A stretch of DNA of 15,275 bases from Clostridiales bacterium UBA3680 (GCA_002372875.1 DFJD01000121.1:6977-22251); one strand, 5' to 3'; positions 1 to 7,463 are shown, numbered from the stretch's first letter. Numbers and translations: made by a program. Notes: generated by a model not told the origin, from the sequence alone.

Positions 1-395
1 TTATACTCTATTGTATCTTTTGTCTTCTTTACGGAAGAATCATAAGATCTAATTGCAAGATTCAAAGAATTTATCTGATTGGCAAGAGAATCATTTTCCG
101 CCCACTCGGTAGCATACTTAAAATCTCTTGTGGCATCATCCAAATTAAGCTTTGCAACCTCTGCATTTTCCTTTGATGCCTTGATGGAAGAACTGTATGA
201 AATGGCCTTTTCAACCGCCTCGTCTACCGTAAGGATATTATCTTCTTTTTCGCCTGTTCCTACATTTTCAGTAGTAACATTGGCACTTGCAGTCATCTGT
301 CTTTGGCGATGAGTATTTGAATACACTGTTTGAGCTGAAACGCTTGTATTGATCATGGTTGTGATCAACAATGCTAATGCAACTTTTCTTTTCAT
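1..395 (-). CDS. TolC-family protein, N-terminal part (cut by the window edge)
   Basis: The first 131 codons are visible; the gene continues beyond base 1. Residues 1-21 form a signal peptide (basic MKRK, hydrophobic core, cleavage expected after VSA), so the protein is exported. A polar Ser/Thr-rich linker follows. From residue 54, ILTVDEAVEKAISYSSSIKA and the helix after it match the first helix of TolC/OEP-family proteins (pattern LTLEEAI..AL..NP.IKAA...V..A). The ATG overlaps the stop of the RND gene as ATGA, and GGAGGAAG precedes it, so it should be co-translated with the pump. In Gram-negative bacteria TolC forms the outer-membrane exit duct. What the homologue does in a presumed single-membrane cell is unclear. 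The family call is fairly safe, but the C-terminal half cannot be checked here. Confidence 0.8.
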   Translation of the reverse strand, partial: MKRKVALALLITTMINTSVSAQTVYSNTHRQRQMTASANVTTENVGTGEKEDNILTVDEAVEKAISYSSSIKASKENAEVAKLNLDDATRDFKYATEWAENDSLANQINSLNLAIRSYDSSVKKTKDTIEY

Positions 396-3300
396 AGCTC
401 TTCCTCCTTTTGGGTTACTTCCGTTTGTTCAAGGTGGGTCTGTTTTCTGTATAAACGGTCTTTTCGACCTGTAAGCCTGTTGTGTATACTCGTGCCGATA
501 TTTGAAATGATGCAATAAAGCACGGGTATAAATACGAGTGTAAGCATGGTAGATGCCGTAAGTCCAAATATAACGGCAATTCCGAGAGGCTGCATACTTT
601 CCATACCCGAACCTAAAGCCATAGCCATAGGCATCATACCGAAAATAGTGGTCAAGGTGGTCATAAGTATAGGTCTGAGTCTTGCAGGGCCTGCTATTTT
701 CATTGCTTCATCAGCTGTTATATCATTTTTCTCTCTTTGCTGATTTGCATAGTCTATAAGAACGATACCGTTGTTAACAACCATACCTACAAGCAGGATA
801 AAGCCCATGTAAACCGCCGAGGATATGTTCTTACCCGTAACAAAAAGTCCGAATATAGCGCCTGTAATAGATATAGGCATTGAGAACATTAGTATAAAGG
901 GGTATACAAATGACTCAAACTGAGAAGCCATTATCATATATACAAGTATAACCGCAACAATTATGGCTGTAAACAGCTGTGAGAAAGTTTTTCCCATCAT
1001 TTCGATAACGCCGCCATACTCATAATCGTAACCTTCGGGCCAATTGTAAGAACTGAGTATCTTATCAGCCTTAACTTTCTGAGCTCCACTGTCAATACCC
1101 TCAAACTCGCCTGTTATTTCAAGATATCTTCTTGAATTTCTTCTTCTTATCTGTGAAGGAGATTGAGACATCTCTATATCGGCAACCTCGGAAAGAGGTA
1201 TTACCGCACCTGTAGGAGTTGTAATAGTCATTGAACGAATATCCTTTATGTACTTTACGGTCTCCTCGGGATATTCAAGTCGTATATCAATTTCCGTACC
1301 GTTGTGCTTATATTCGGATGCCTTTGTACCGTTTGATGCCATATAGACGGTGTTTGCTATTGCTGTAGTAGAAATACCGTATTTTGCTGCTTTTGCTCTG
1401 TCGACTTTTATGCTGGCTTCGGGAATGGTTGCTTCAAGTGAGCTTTCCATATTGGTAGCACCCGCATTAATAAACTCGACTTCAAGGTCATCGTATATTT
1501 TACGCAGCCGGTCCATATCCGAGCCGTATACATAAATATCAATACCCGAATTACCCATTGAACCTGCGGCTACGGCACTTGTGCCTACCGTAATCTCGGC
1601 ACCTGCAATGTTTTTAACTTTATCCTCTATATATGCCTTTATTTCATCGGCACTTCTATTTCTGTCTTCTTTGTCGACAAGGTTATATGTAACTGTGTTT
1701 GATGATGAACGAATACCGTTTCCGCTTGTTGCCGAAGCAATCATCGACTTTTGCTCGGGAATTTCACCTACAGTATCAATGATCTTAAGAAGCATCTTGT
1801 CGCACTCTTCTATCTTTGAACCCGTGGGAAGCTCTGCTGTAACAGTTACAACACCCTCATCACCTCTGTCCATAAGGTTTGTACCTACGGAATTTGATAC
1901 AAGAAGGGATAATACAAACACAACAAAAGCAAGTAAAACGGAAATCACCTTGTGCTTTAATGCAGAGTGAAGAATTTTTCCGTAGAAGGCATCAACACCG
2001 TCAAGGAACTTTCCGATCAAATCTCCAAGCTTTTTAAGCGGCCTGAATGCTCCTCTGTTCTTATTTGCCTCGTTCATGGTCATAACGAAGCAAGATGCCA
2101 TAGGAACGAATGTAAGAGAAACGATAAGGGAAGCCATTAGTGCAAACACGATAGTAAGTGCAATATTGGAAAGCATCTGTCCCATCATACTTCTTATAAA
2201 AAGCATGGGCGCAAAAACGGCTACCGAAGTAAGGGTAGACGCCATAACCGCCATTGTTACCTCACCTGTACCGTTAAGTGATGCTTCCTTGGGGCCTTCT
2301 CCCCTTTGAGAATGCTGGAATATGTTTTCAAGTACAACGACTGAGTTATCGACCAACATACCGATAGCGATAACAACACCACCCATTGAAACCATGTTCA
2401 TTGTCATACCCGCACAATACATAAGTGCAAAGGTTGCAAACATAGATGTGGGAATAGATACACCGATAATAAGTGAAGTCTTCCAATCTCTAAGGAAGAA
2501 CAAAAGCACAAGCACGGCTATAAGAGCACTTTGCCATGCGGTATCTATAATGTTCTTAATGGAAAGTTTGATATAATCGGAGGTCGTTGTCATTATCTGG
2601 AACTGAAGGTCCGGATATTTTTCATTTATTTTGCTTATGGTGGAAACGATCCTGTCGGTAACGGTAACTATATTACCGTCGGAGCTTTTTGAGAGTGCAT
2701 ACTGAACACCCGGCTTACCGTTTATGTAAGTTACCGAGCTTTCGTCAGCTTTACTTTCTTGAACATCGGCAATATCCTTAAGTAGAACCGCGTTACCGCC
2801 ATTTGTGGAGATGATAAGGTTCTTCATGTCCTCAATGGATTCAAATTCACCCTGAGTTCTTATTTGAAGGTTATAGTTACCCTCATCAACACTACCGGCG
2901 GGTGTATTTGCATTTTCTGCTTTCATAGCAGCAGATACCGCAGACATTGACACTCCGTATTTTTCCATCTTGTCTTTATCAAGAAGAACTTTTATAATGT
3001 CTTCTCTACCACCGTCTAATGATACGGAAGAGACACCGTCTATACGTTCAAATTCATCGGATATGTTTTCATCAAGAAGATTATAAAGTGTATCTACATC
3101 GTATTTATCACTTGTTACACCCACGGATATGGTGGTTGCGTTCATCTCCATTTTAAGGAGCATGGGGTCGTCCGCATCGTCGGGAAGGGTCGGCTTTACT
3201 CTGTCGACCTTTTCTCTCATATCGTTTACGGCATTGTCAATATCGGTTCCGTCAACAAATACAACACCTACCATTGACGAGTTTGCCGAAGACCATGAGA

Positions 3301-3535
3301 TAACATAATCTACACCCGAAAGCGTGGAAACCGATTCTTCTATGGGTTTTGTTATAAGATCTTCTATTTCTTCGGGAGCCGCACCTACGTAAGTGGTTTG
3401 AACGATAGCTGCGGGAAGATCCATGTTGGGATAGTATGCAAGTTCAAGAGATGAGTAGGCAACAACACCTGCAAGCATTATCGCAAGAACAAGCATTAAG
3501 GTTGTTATTCTTTTTTTTACAAAGAAGGCTGTCAT
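392..3535 (-). CDS. RND-family (HAE1-like) efflux pump permease
   Basis: This is a full-length RND transporter of 1047 residues, the usual size for the family. TM1 lies at about 9-29. A first periplasmic-type loop follows (about 30-330, with the characteristic YPNMDLPAA and APEEIEDLITKPIE), then TM2-6 (333-483). TM7 is at 529-548, with a second large loop at 549-852 and TM8-12 at 853-1008. Such pumps use the proton gradient to expel drugs, detergents or amphipathic peptides. The TM4 motif is VDN (D396, N397) and TM10 has VNN (920-922), where AcrB has Asp-Asp and Lys. The start codon overlaps the stop of the membrane-fusion gene by four bases (ATGA), and its own stop overlaps the TolC-like start in the same way. 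Substrate is unknown. The closest functional precedent is SwrC/YerP-type pumps of Gram-positive bacteria. Confidence 0.93.
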   Translation of the reverse strand: MTAFFVKKRITTLMLVLAIMLAGVVAYSSLELAYYPNMDLPAAIVQTTYVGAAPEEIEDLITKPIEESVSTLSGVDYVISWSSANSSMVGVVFVDGTDIDNAVNDMREKVDRVKPTLPDDADDPMLLKMEMNATTISVGVTSDKYDVDTLYNLLDENISDEFERIDGVSSVSLDGGREDIIKVLLDKDKMEKYGVSMSAVSAAMKAENANTPAGSVDEGNYNLQIRTQGEFESIEDMKNLIISTNGGNAVLLKDIADVQESKADESSVTYINGKPGVQYALSKSSDGNIVTVTDRIVSTISKINEKYPDLQFQIMTTTSDYIKLSIKNIIDTAWQSALIAVLVLLFFLRDWKTSLIIGVSIPTSMFATFALMYCAGMTMNMVSMGGVVIAIGMLVDNSVVVLENIFQHSQRGEGPKEASLNGTGEVTMAVMASTLTSVAVFAPMLFIRSMMGQMLSNIALTIVFALMASLIVSLTFVPMASCFVMTMNEANKNRGAFRPLKKLGDLIGKFLDGVDAFYGKILHSALKHKVISVLLAFVVFVLSLLVSNSVGTNLMDRGDEGVVTVTAELPTGSKIEECDKMLLKIIDTVGEIPEQKSMIASATSGNGIRSSSNTVTYNLVDKEDRNRSADEIKAYIEDKVKNIAGAEITVGTSAVAAGSMGNSGIDIYVYGSDMDRLRKIYDDLEVEFINAGATNMESSLEATIPEASIKVDRAKAAKYGISTTAIANTVYMASNGTKASEYKHNGTEIDIRLEYPEETVKYIKDIRSMTITTPTGAVIPLSEVADIEMSQSPSQIRRRNSRRYLEITGEFEGIDSGAQKVKADKILSSYNWPEGYDYEYGGVIEMMGKTFSQLFTAIIVAVILVYMIMASQFESFVYPFILMFSMPISITGAIFGLFVTGKNISSAVYMGFILLVGMVVNNGIVLIDYANQQREKNDITADEAMKIAGPARLRPILMTTLTTIFGMMPMAMALGSGMESMQPLGIAVIFGLTASTMLTLVFIPVLYCIISNIGTSIHNRLTGRKDRLYRKQTHLEQTEVTQKEEEL

Positions 3536-5187
3536 TTAGAATCCCCCTTTTTGGAGTTTTCTTCTGTGACTACTTCGGTTGAGACCTCTGTATTTGAAGA
3601 GTTTTCTTCATCGCCCGCGACAATATTTACCTTATCACCGTCCTTAAGGTAGGTCTGGCCTGTGGTTACAACATCGTCCTTTACAGATATGCCTTTCTTT
3701 ATTTCTATATAGTCTCCGTTATCTATACCTATTTGAACATTCTTTTTAACTGCCTTATCACCGTCAATTATAAACACATAATATTCATCATCTTTATGTA
3801 TAACGGAATTTCTGGGAACAGAAAGAGCATTGGCGCTTTCTTCTTTAGCAAAAGAAATATTTGCAAACTTTCCGCTTACAAGTTTTCCGTCGGGATTGGG
3901 AACTCTTACTTTTACTTTGTATGTACCATCGGAGTTAGCTTCGGGAGAAAGTTCGGATACAGCTCCTTCAAACTTTTCATCGGAAATGGAAGGTATAGTT
4001 ATGTCGACCTTGCTTCCGAGTCCGAGGATAGAGGATATATTCTCCGAGATATTTACTTCAATATCCATAGAAGATGTATCCGCAATTTTATAGGCTGTTT
4101 GTCCTGCTGAATAAAAGCCTCCGACAGTAACATTCTTTTCAAGCACAACACCCGAAATGGGAGATGATACACTGGCATCATCAAGCTTTGACTGCGCTTG
4201 ATCTATAGCCGCAAGAACACTTGACTTAGATGCTTGGGCAGTATTGAGTGAGTCGGATGCCCTTCTCGAATTTTCACTTGCGGTAGTGTTTTTAAGTCTG
4301 TCATAATCATCATTTGCTTTTTCGAGAGCTGTCTGTGCGGACTGAACGGCTCTTTGTGCGGTTGTCAGGCTGTTTGATGCCGTTTCCTTTGCATTAACGG
4401 CACTCTGATAAGAAGCATTTGCCGAATCATAGCCTGCCTGTGCACTGTTATAAGCATTTAAAGCTGTATTGTATGAGTTTTGCATCTGTTCGAGAGCATC
4501 CTCGGAATTATTAAGAGCCTCCATGCTTATTCCGCCTACTTCATAAAGCTGGCGATTATCGGAATAAGTCTGCTGTGCATTATTTAAAGCAATCTGCGCA
4601 TTGTTAAGAGCTATCTGTGCATTGTCGATAGCTGTTTGAGCGTTCTTTACTCCTATTTCTGCCTGCTTTATCTGTATATCGGCATTATCAACACCTTTTT
4701 GAGCTGTTTGAGCTGCAGTTTTAGCGTTTTCAAGACTTGTTTGACAATTTGTGATATTGTTTTTCGCACTTGATAACTGAGATTCCATAGATGAGCCGTT
4801 AGCAAGATCGACACCTGTCTGTGCACTTCTGATGTTTGCATTAACCGTATCAAGAGAAGCCTTTGCCGAATTTATGGAAAGCTGCACATCCTCGGTGTCC
4901 ATATCGAACAATTTTGCATCCTTTGCAACATACTCGCCTACTTCATAATAAGCATGTTCAACATTTGCCGAAAGAGTACCGACCACATTTACAGTATCCT
5001 TAGGCTTAAGGGTACCGTTATATTTATACTCATCCTTCATGGTTCTTATTTCGGGTTTTGAAACTTCAACATTTGTTATTGTTTCCGTTTGAGCGGTTTG
5101 CTCCGAGCTTTCTTTATTTTTCTGCGCACAACCCGCAACAAGGAGCATAGCAAGCATCAATGCTGTTATTTTGACATATTTCTTCAT
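3532..5187 (-). CDS. RND/MacA-type membrane-fusion (periplasmic adaptor) lipoprotein
   Basis: This 551-residue protein has a type II signal peptide with lipobox LVAGC (lipidated Cys20), so it should be anchored on the outer face of the membrane. Order of parts: first lipoyl half (about 64-100), a very long helical hairpin (about 101-336), second lipoyl half (337-372, SSPISGVVLEKNVTVGG), beta-barrel (about 373-450), membrane-proximal domain (451-525) and an acidic Ser/Thr-rich tail. The hairpin is full of A-Q-x-A-L-x-N heptads and bends at RQLYEVGGISMEAL (212-225). That bend resembles the tip motif that docks on TolC: L214 and S221 fit the family spacing, but Arg is two residues before Leu instead of four. 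AGGAG lies eight bases before the ATG. The gene sits 143 bases after marR and overlaps the pump gene by ATGA. Confidence 0.92.
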   Translation of the reverse strand: MKKYVKITALMLAMLLVAGCAQKNKESSEQTAQTETITNVEVSKPEIRTMKDEYKYNGTLKPKDTVNVVGTLSANVEHAYYEVGEYVAKDAKLFDMDTEDVQLSINSAKASLDTVNANIRSAQTGVDLANGSSMESQLSSAKNNITNCQTSLENAKTAAQTAQKGVDNADIQIKQAEIGVKNAQTAIDNAQIALNNAQIALNNAQQTYSDNRQLYEVGGISMEALNNSEDALEQMQNSYNTALNAYNSAQAGYDSANASYQSAVNAKETASNSLTTAQRAVQSAQTALEKANDDYDRLKNTTASENSRRASDSLNTAQASKSSVLAAIDQAQSKLDDASVSSPISGVVLEKNVTVGGFYSAGQTAYKIADTSSMDIEVNISENISSILGLGSKVDITIPSISDEKFEGAVSELSPEANSDGTYKVKVRVPNPDGKLVSGKFANISFAKEESANALSVPRNSVIHKDDEYYVFIIDGDKAVKKNVQIGIDNGDYIEIKKGISVKDDVVTTGQTYLKDGDKVNIVAGDEENSSNTEVSTEVVTEENSKKGDSK

Positions 5188-5228
5188 TTTTCTTTCTCCT
5201 GTTATAATATATTTATATTTTTAAAGCA

Positions 5229-5243
5229 GAAGTATGATACTTC
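5229..5243. promoter_or_regulatory. 15-bp palindrome in the leader of the efflux genes
   Basis: GAAGTATGATACTTC is an uninterrupted palindrome with 7-bp arms and one central base. It lies about 40 bases before the membrane-fusion start codon, in the 143-base gap after marR. With one bulged base the outer GCA/TGC could extend the pairing. A second small inverted repeat, AATTC-TATG-GAATT, lies at 5252-5265. A weak extended -10 (TGCTATAAA on the minus strand, about 5308-5316) lies upstream, but no good -35 goes with it. The palindrome could be an operator for a second regulator or an mRNA hairpin that sets the ratio of repressor to pump. It does not match the TAAC-N3-GTTA boxes in front of marR. 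Confidence 0.35.
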
Positions 5244-5330
5244 ATGCCGATAATTCTATGGAATTCAAAAAACTGATATGATTTCAAAAATATTCATTTG
5301 TGCATAATGGATAAATTTATAGCATATTTA

Positions 5331-5807
5331 TCAGTTATTTTGTTCAGCTTTTCGCATTTTTTCAACAAGCACGCTTTTATTTTCCTCAACCCAACCGCAA
5401 AGTTTTTTTACGATCCTCGAAAAGCTTTCGGCATCTTCGGGCCCCAATGCTTCATACATTTCGTTCATGTGACCAAACATAATCTTATTAATTGTTTCAT
5501 ATTTCTTTTTCCCGTTTTCGGTAAGCTTTACTATAATCTTTCTTCTGTCAAAAGGATCTATCCTTCTTTCCAAAAGACCTTTTTTTTCAAGCCCACTTAG
5601 TATCTTTGCCACTCTTGCAGTGGATACATCGAGAAAAGCGGCTATTTCTCCCGAACTTTCACCTTCTTCAAATCTGCTTATAAAGTCAAGTGTTTTAATT
5701 TCTGTAAATCCGAGTTGCCATTGCTTGTCTTTATGAGCTTCATATTCAAAAAATTTCAGTTTTTTAATACTCTCAATGGTTTCTAAAATAACCTCTTCTT
5801 TAGGCAT
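5331..5807 (-). CDS. MarR-family transcriptional repressor
   Basis: This 158-residue protein has the usual MarR length and layout: N-terminal dimerisation helix, winged helix-turn-helix and C-terminal dimerisation helices. The recognition region is GEIAAFLDVSTARVAKIL (about 53-70). The wing contains IDPFDRRKIIVKLTENG, with the conserved D-x-R-D/R-R pattern that contacts the minor groove. MarR proteins bind palindromic DNA as dimers and let go when a small ligand binds. The gene is the first of a unit with the membrane-fusion, RND and TolC-like genes, the classic arrangement of a locally acting efflux repressor. GAGGG lies nine bases upstream of the ATG. The promoter and a strong operator candidate directly upstream suggest autoregulation. 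The ligand cannot be told from the sequence. Confidence 0.93.
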   Translation of the reverse strand: MPKEEVILETIESIKKLKFFEYEAHKDKQWQLGFTEIKTLDFISRFEEGESSGEIAAFLDVSTARVAKILSGLEKKGLLERRIDPFDRRKIIVKLTENGKKKYETINKIMFGHMNEMYEALGPEDAESFSRIVKKLCGWVEENKSVLVEKMRKAEQNN

Positions 5808-5838
5808 AATTTCTTACCCTCGTTTTTGTCTATAAAAA

Positions 5839-5865
5839 TAACACCGTTATTATCTAACAGTGTTA
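5839..5865. promoter_or_regulatory. Probable MarR operator (double TAAC-N3-GTTA box)
   Basis: Two 11-base arms, TAACACCGTTA and TAACAGTGTTA, are separated by five bases and complementary at 10 of 11 positions. Each arm is itself a small palindrome, TAAC-N3-GTTA, so the site could take two dimers with centres 16 bases apart. It begins 32 bases before the marR start codon and covers the predicted transcription start. A repressor bound here would block RNA polymerase. The match to the neighbouring repressor is inferred from position. Confidence 0.75.
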
Positions 5866-5868
5866 ATG

Positions 5869-5897
5869 ATTTTATACCTTAAATATTAATTTGTCAA
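5869..5897 (-). promoter_or_regulatory. Promoter of marR and probably the efflux genes (sigma-A type)
   Basis: On the minus strand TTGACA (5897-5892) is a perfect -35 box, followed by 17 bases and the -10 box TAAAAT (5874-5869). Transcription should start near 5862, inside the palindrome at 5839-5865. The rest of the gap up to the carbonic anhydrase stop (5898-5978) is AT-rich, and I see no convincing terminator hairpin in it. Confidence 0.75.
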
Positions 5898-5978
5898 TAT
5901 ATAATGCGTTCAAAAATCACATTTTAATAAATTTTCACAATTTCAGAGTATCTTGGAAAGACTATAATCTCGCTTTAC

Positions 5979-6554
5979 TTAAAGGAAATTCACTTTACCG
6001 GTAGTAATATCATATATGGCTCCCATTACTTTTAAGCCGTATTCTTTTTCATCCTTACGGATAATAAGACTTTCTTCTATGATCTTGCAACTGTTTTTTA
6101 CATTTAATTCGCATGCTTTGTAGGGATCTTTTTCGGTGCCTACCGCTTGTTTTATAGAGTCGGCAATGTATTTTATATATGTACCCGAGTGTCCGCTCAA
6201 AACAGCATCCACGGCTCCGCAGCCTGTGTGACCCAACACAAGCACAAGACCCGTTCCCAAATGTTCTTCGGCGTATTCTATAGAGCCTAACTGATGAGCA
6301 TCTATAACATTTCCTGCAACTCGTATAACAAAAATATCTCCTATTCCCGCTGAAAATATTGCTTCGGGAATCACTCTTGAATCGGAACAGGTTATTACTA
6401 TAGCATAGGGTCTTTGCCCTTCTATTGCGGATCGAGCAATAATACTTTCTTCAGCCTGTATTTTACTACCCCTGTTTTTTAAATATTTTTTATTACCTTC
6501 AATGAGCCTTTTAAGTGCCTCTTCTGCTGTTGTATTGTATATTATTTTTTCCAT
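5979..6554 (-). CDS. Beta-class carbonic anhydrase
   Basis: This 191-residue cytoplasmic enzyme interconverts CO2 and bicarbonate. The zinc ligands are visible as Cys56 in CSDSR (56-60), and His109 and Cys112 in GHTGCG (108-113). Asp58 and Arg60 form the conserved catalytic dyad. GDIFVIRVAGN (72-82) is the usual substrate-pocket strand. The length fits the shorter bacterial beta-CAs, and no signal peptide is present. GGAG lies six bases before the ATG. The gene starts 30 bases after the rpmF terminator and has no recognisable promoter in that space, so it may depend on read-through from yceD-rpmF. It is followed by the marR promoter region. Function is secure from the active-site residues; the physiological role (supplying bicarbonate for carboxylations or pH balance) is inferred. 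Confidence 0.95.
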   Translation of the reverse strand: MEKIIYNTTAEEALKRLIEGNKKYLKNRGSKIQAEESIIARSAIEGQRPYAIVITCSDSRVIPEAIFSAGIGDIFVIRVAGNVIDAHQLGSIEYAEEHLGTGLVLVLGHTGCGAVDAVLSGHSGTYIKYIADSIKQAVGTEKDPYKACELNVKNSCKIIEESLIIRKDEKEYGLKVMGAIYDITTGKVNFL

Positions 6555-6584
6555 CTGTTACTCCTTTTTGAAGTTTTTAGGAAT

Positions 6585-6611
6585 AAAAAAAGCTCCTTTG
6601 GGAGCTTTTTT
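6585..6611 (-). terminator. Rho-independent terminator after rpmF
   Basis: The hairpin is GCTCC-TTTG-GGAGC, extended on both sides by A/T pairs to about an 11-bp stem. On the minus strand it runs into a long U tract, and the A run on the other side makes it potentially bidirectional. It begins one base after the rpmF stop codon. The carbonic anhydrase gene lies directly beyond it, so termination may be partial. Confidence 0.88.
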
Positions 6612-6612
6612 A

Positions 6613-6795
6613 TCAATCCATAGCTATAATTGTTTTTCTGTCGTATGTACCACAATTCTTACATACTCTGTGAGGCATCATAAGCTCTCCGCATCTACCA
6701 CACTTAACAAGTGTAGGAACAGCAACTTTCCAGCTTGATGCTCTGCCTGCATCTCTTTTTGCCTTAGATCTTCTTCCCTTAGGACAAATTGACAT
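6613..6795 (-). CDS. rpmF: 50S ribosomal protein L32, zinc-ribbon form
   Basis: This 60-residue protein of the large ribosomal subunit has a basic N-terminus (PKGRRSKAKRDAGR), the L32 core WKVAVPTLVKC, and a four-cysteine zinc ribbon C32-x2-C35 / C45-x2-C48 within GELMMPHRVCKNCGTYD. The ATG at 6795 is preferred because GGAGG lies eight bases upstream. A GTG one codon earlier (6798) would leave only five bases. The N-terminus is MSICPKG rather than the usual MAVPK, a small divergence that adds a fifth cysteine. The start lies three bases after the yceD stop. The C+ (zinc-binding) form suggests growth with adequate zinc; zinc-free paralogues often coexist in bacterial genomes, but none is visible here. 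Confidence 0.96.
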   Translation of the reverse strand: MSICPKGRRSKAKRDAGRASSWKVAVPTLVKCGRCGELMMPHRVCKNCGTYDRKTIIAMD

Positions 6796-6798
6796 CAC

Positions 6799-7287
6799 TT
6801 ACACCTCCCTGTTCTCTCCAAATAGTGATAATAAGCCTTCAAAATCAGGATTTATATATCCTCTGTCACAGCCGCATTCGCCGTCATTTAAATTATGACC
6901 GCACTTTGGGCAAAGTCCCTTACAGTCCTCGGAACATACCGCCTGCATAGGCATATTCAAAAGAATGTCGGCTATAACAGCTTGCCTGAGATCTATAGTT
7001 TCTTCCGTCATTGGTCTGTTTTCGGATTCGGGATCGTTTTGTCGAGAATATACCTCGTCAAATGGTATATCCATTTTGATCTCCATATCCTTTAAGCACA
7101 GATCGCAATTTACGGTCAAAACTGCTTTAATATCACCCTTGACAATAAAATTGTTGTCTCTTTTGAAAACTTCACCTTTAAAATCGACATCGGCAGCAAC
7201 CAACTTACCGTCGCGAGGTACCGATATCTTTTCGGAAAAAGAAAAGGGAACTGTATCAAGAGTAATATTTTTAACATCTATAAGCAT
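6799..7287 (-). CDS. yceD: YceD/YlbN-like DUF177 protein upstream of L32
   Basis: This 162-residue cytoplasmic protein belongs to the DUF177 family, whose gene almost always precedes rpmF. In E. coli and plants members have been linked to 23S rRNA processing and large-subunit assembly. Eight cysteines stand out: C61 and C64 in NCDLC, C118/C122 and C126/C129 in CSEDCKGLCPKCGHNLN (the family signature), and C138/C140 near the C-terminus. These suggest metal binding. GGAG lies seven bases before the ATG. The gene is three bases from the L32 start and shares its promoter and terminator. The symbol follows E. coli usage; yceD of B. subtilis is a different, TerD-type gene. Confidence 0.92.
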   Translation of the reverse strand: MLIDVKNITLDTVPFSFSEKISVPRDGKLVAADVDFKGEVFKRDNNFIVKGDIKAVLTVNCDLCLKDMEIKMDIPFDEVYSRQNDPESENRPMTEETIDLRQAVIADILLNMPMQAVCSEDCKGLCPKCGHNLNDGECGCDRGYINPDFEGLLSLFGENREV

Positions 7288-7361
7288 ACAAACACTCCGG
7301 TTCCGTAAGATAAGACATAAACATTGAGCCTTAAAAATATCTCAAGGCGTCAACGCTAAAC

Positions 7362-7390
7362 ATTTTAACATCATGGAAAGTATTTGTCAA
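7362..7390 (-). promoter_or_regulatory. Promoter of the yceD-rpmF unit (sigma-A type)
   Basis: On the minus strand a perfect -35 TTGACA (7390-7385) is separated by 17 bases from TAAAAT (7367-7362). The start point would be near 7355, leaving a leader of about 67 bases before yceD. The leader has small inverted repeats (GCG-TTGA-CGC and TTGAG...CTCAA), but I see no known riboswitch or ribosomal-protein binding site. Confidence 0.75.
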
Positions 7391-7422
7391 GAAAAAATAA
7401 CAAAATTGTTAACTTTTTTTAC

Positions 7423-7456
7423 AGTAAAGCACCGATTTAACAATCAGCGCTTTACT
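7423..7456 (-). terminator. Long hairpin after telA, atypical terminator
   Basis: A 15-bp stem with a 4-base loop starts seven bases after the telA stop. The outer pairs are AGTAAAGC/GCTTTACT, and on the minus strand two G-U pairs interrupt an otherwise perfect stem. The bases that follow on the minus strand are GTAAAAAAAGTT, not a U tract; T-rich sequence appears only about 20 bases later. It probably marks the operon end or protects the mRNA 3' end. Intrinsic termination is less certain. Confidence 0.55.
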
Positions 7457-7463
7457 TAGTGTA

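Noticed and set aside
4668..4853. Minus-strand 61-codon frame inside the membrane-fusion gene
   Set aside because: Out of frame with a clear, full-length coding sequence and produced by the repetitive coiled-coil codons.
4150..4890. Possible DNA tandem repeat in the membrane-fusion gene
   Set aside because: The repetition is at the protein level (A-Q-x-A-L-x-N heptads) and the DNA copies are degenerate, as expected for a coiled coil.
6796..6798. GTG start for rpmF
   Set aside because: The following ATG has better spacing from GGAGG and gives an N-terminus closer to known L32 proteins.
7398..7411. Palindrome TAACAAAATTGTTA as a second telA terminator
   Set aside because: A hairpin here would have a two-base loop and only A/T-rich pairing. 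It lies just upstream of the yceD -35 box and may simply be AT-rich promoter DNA.
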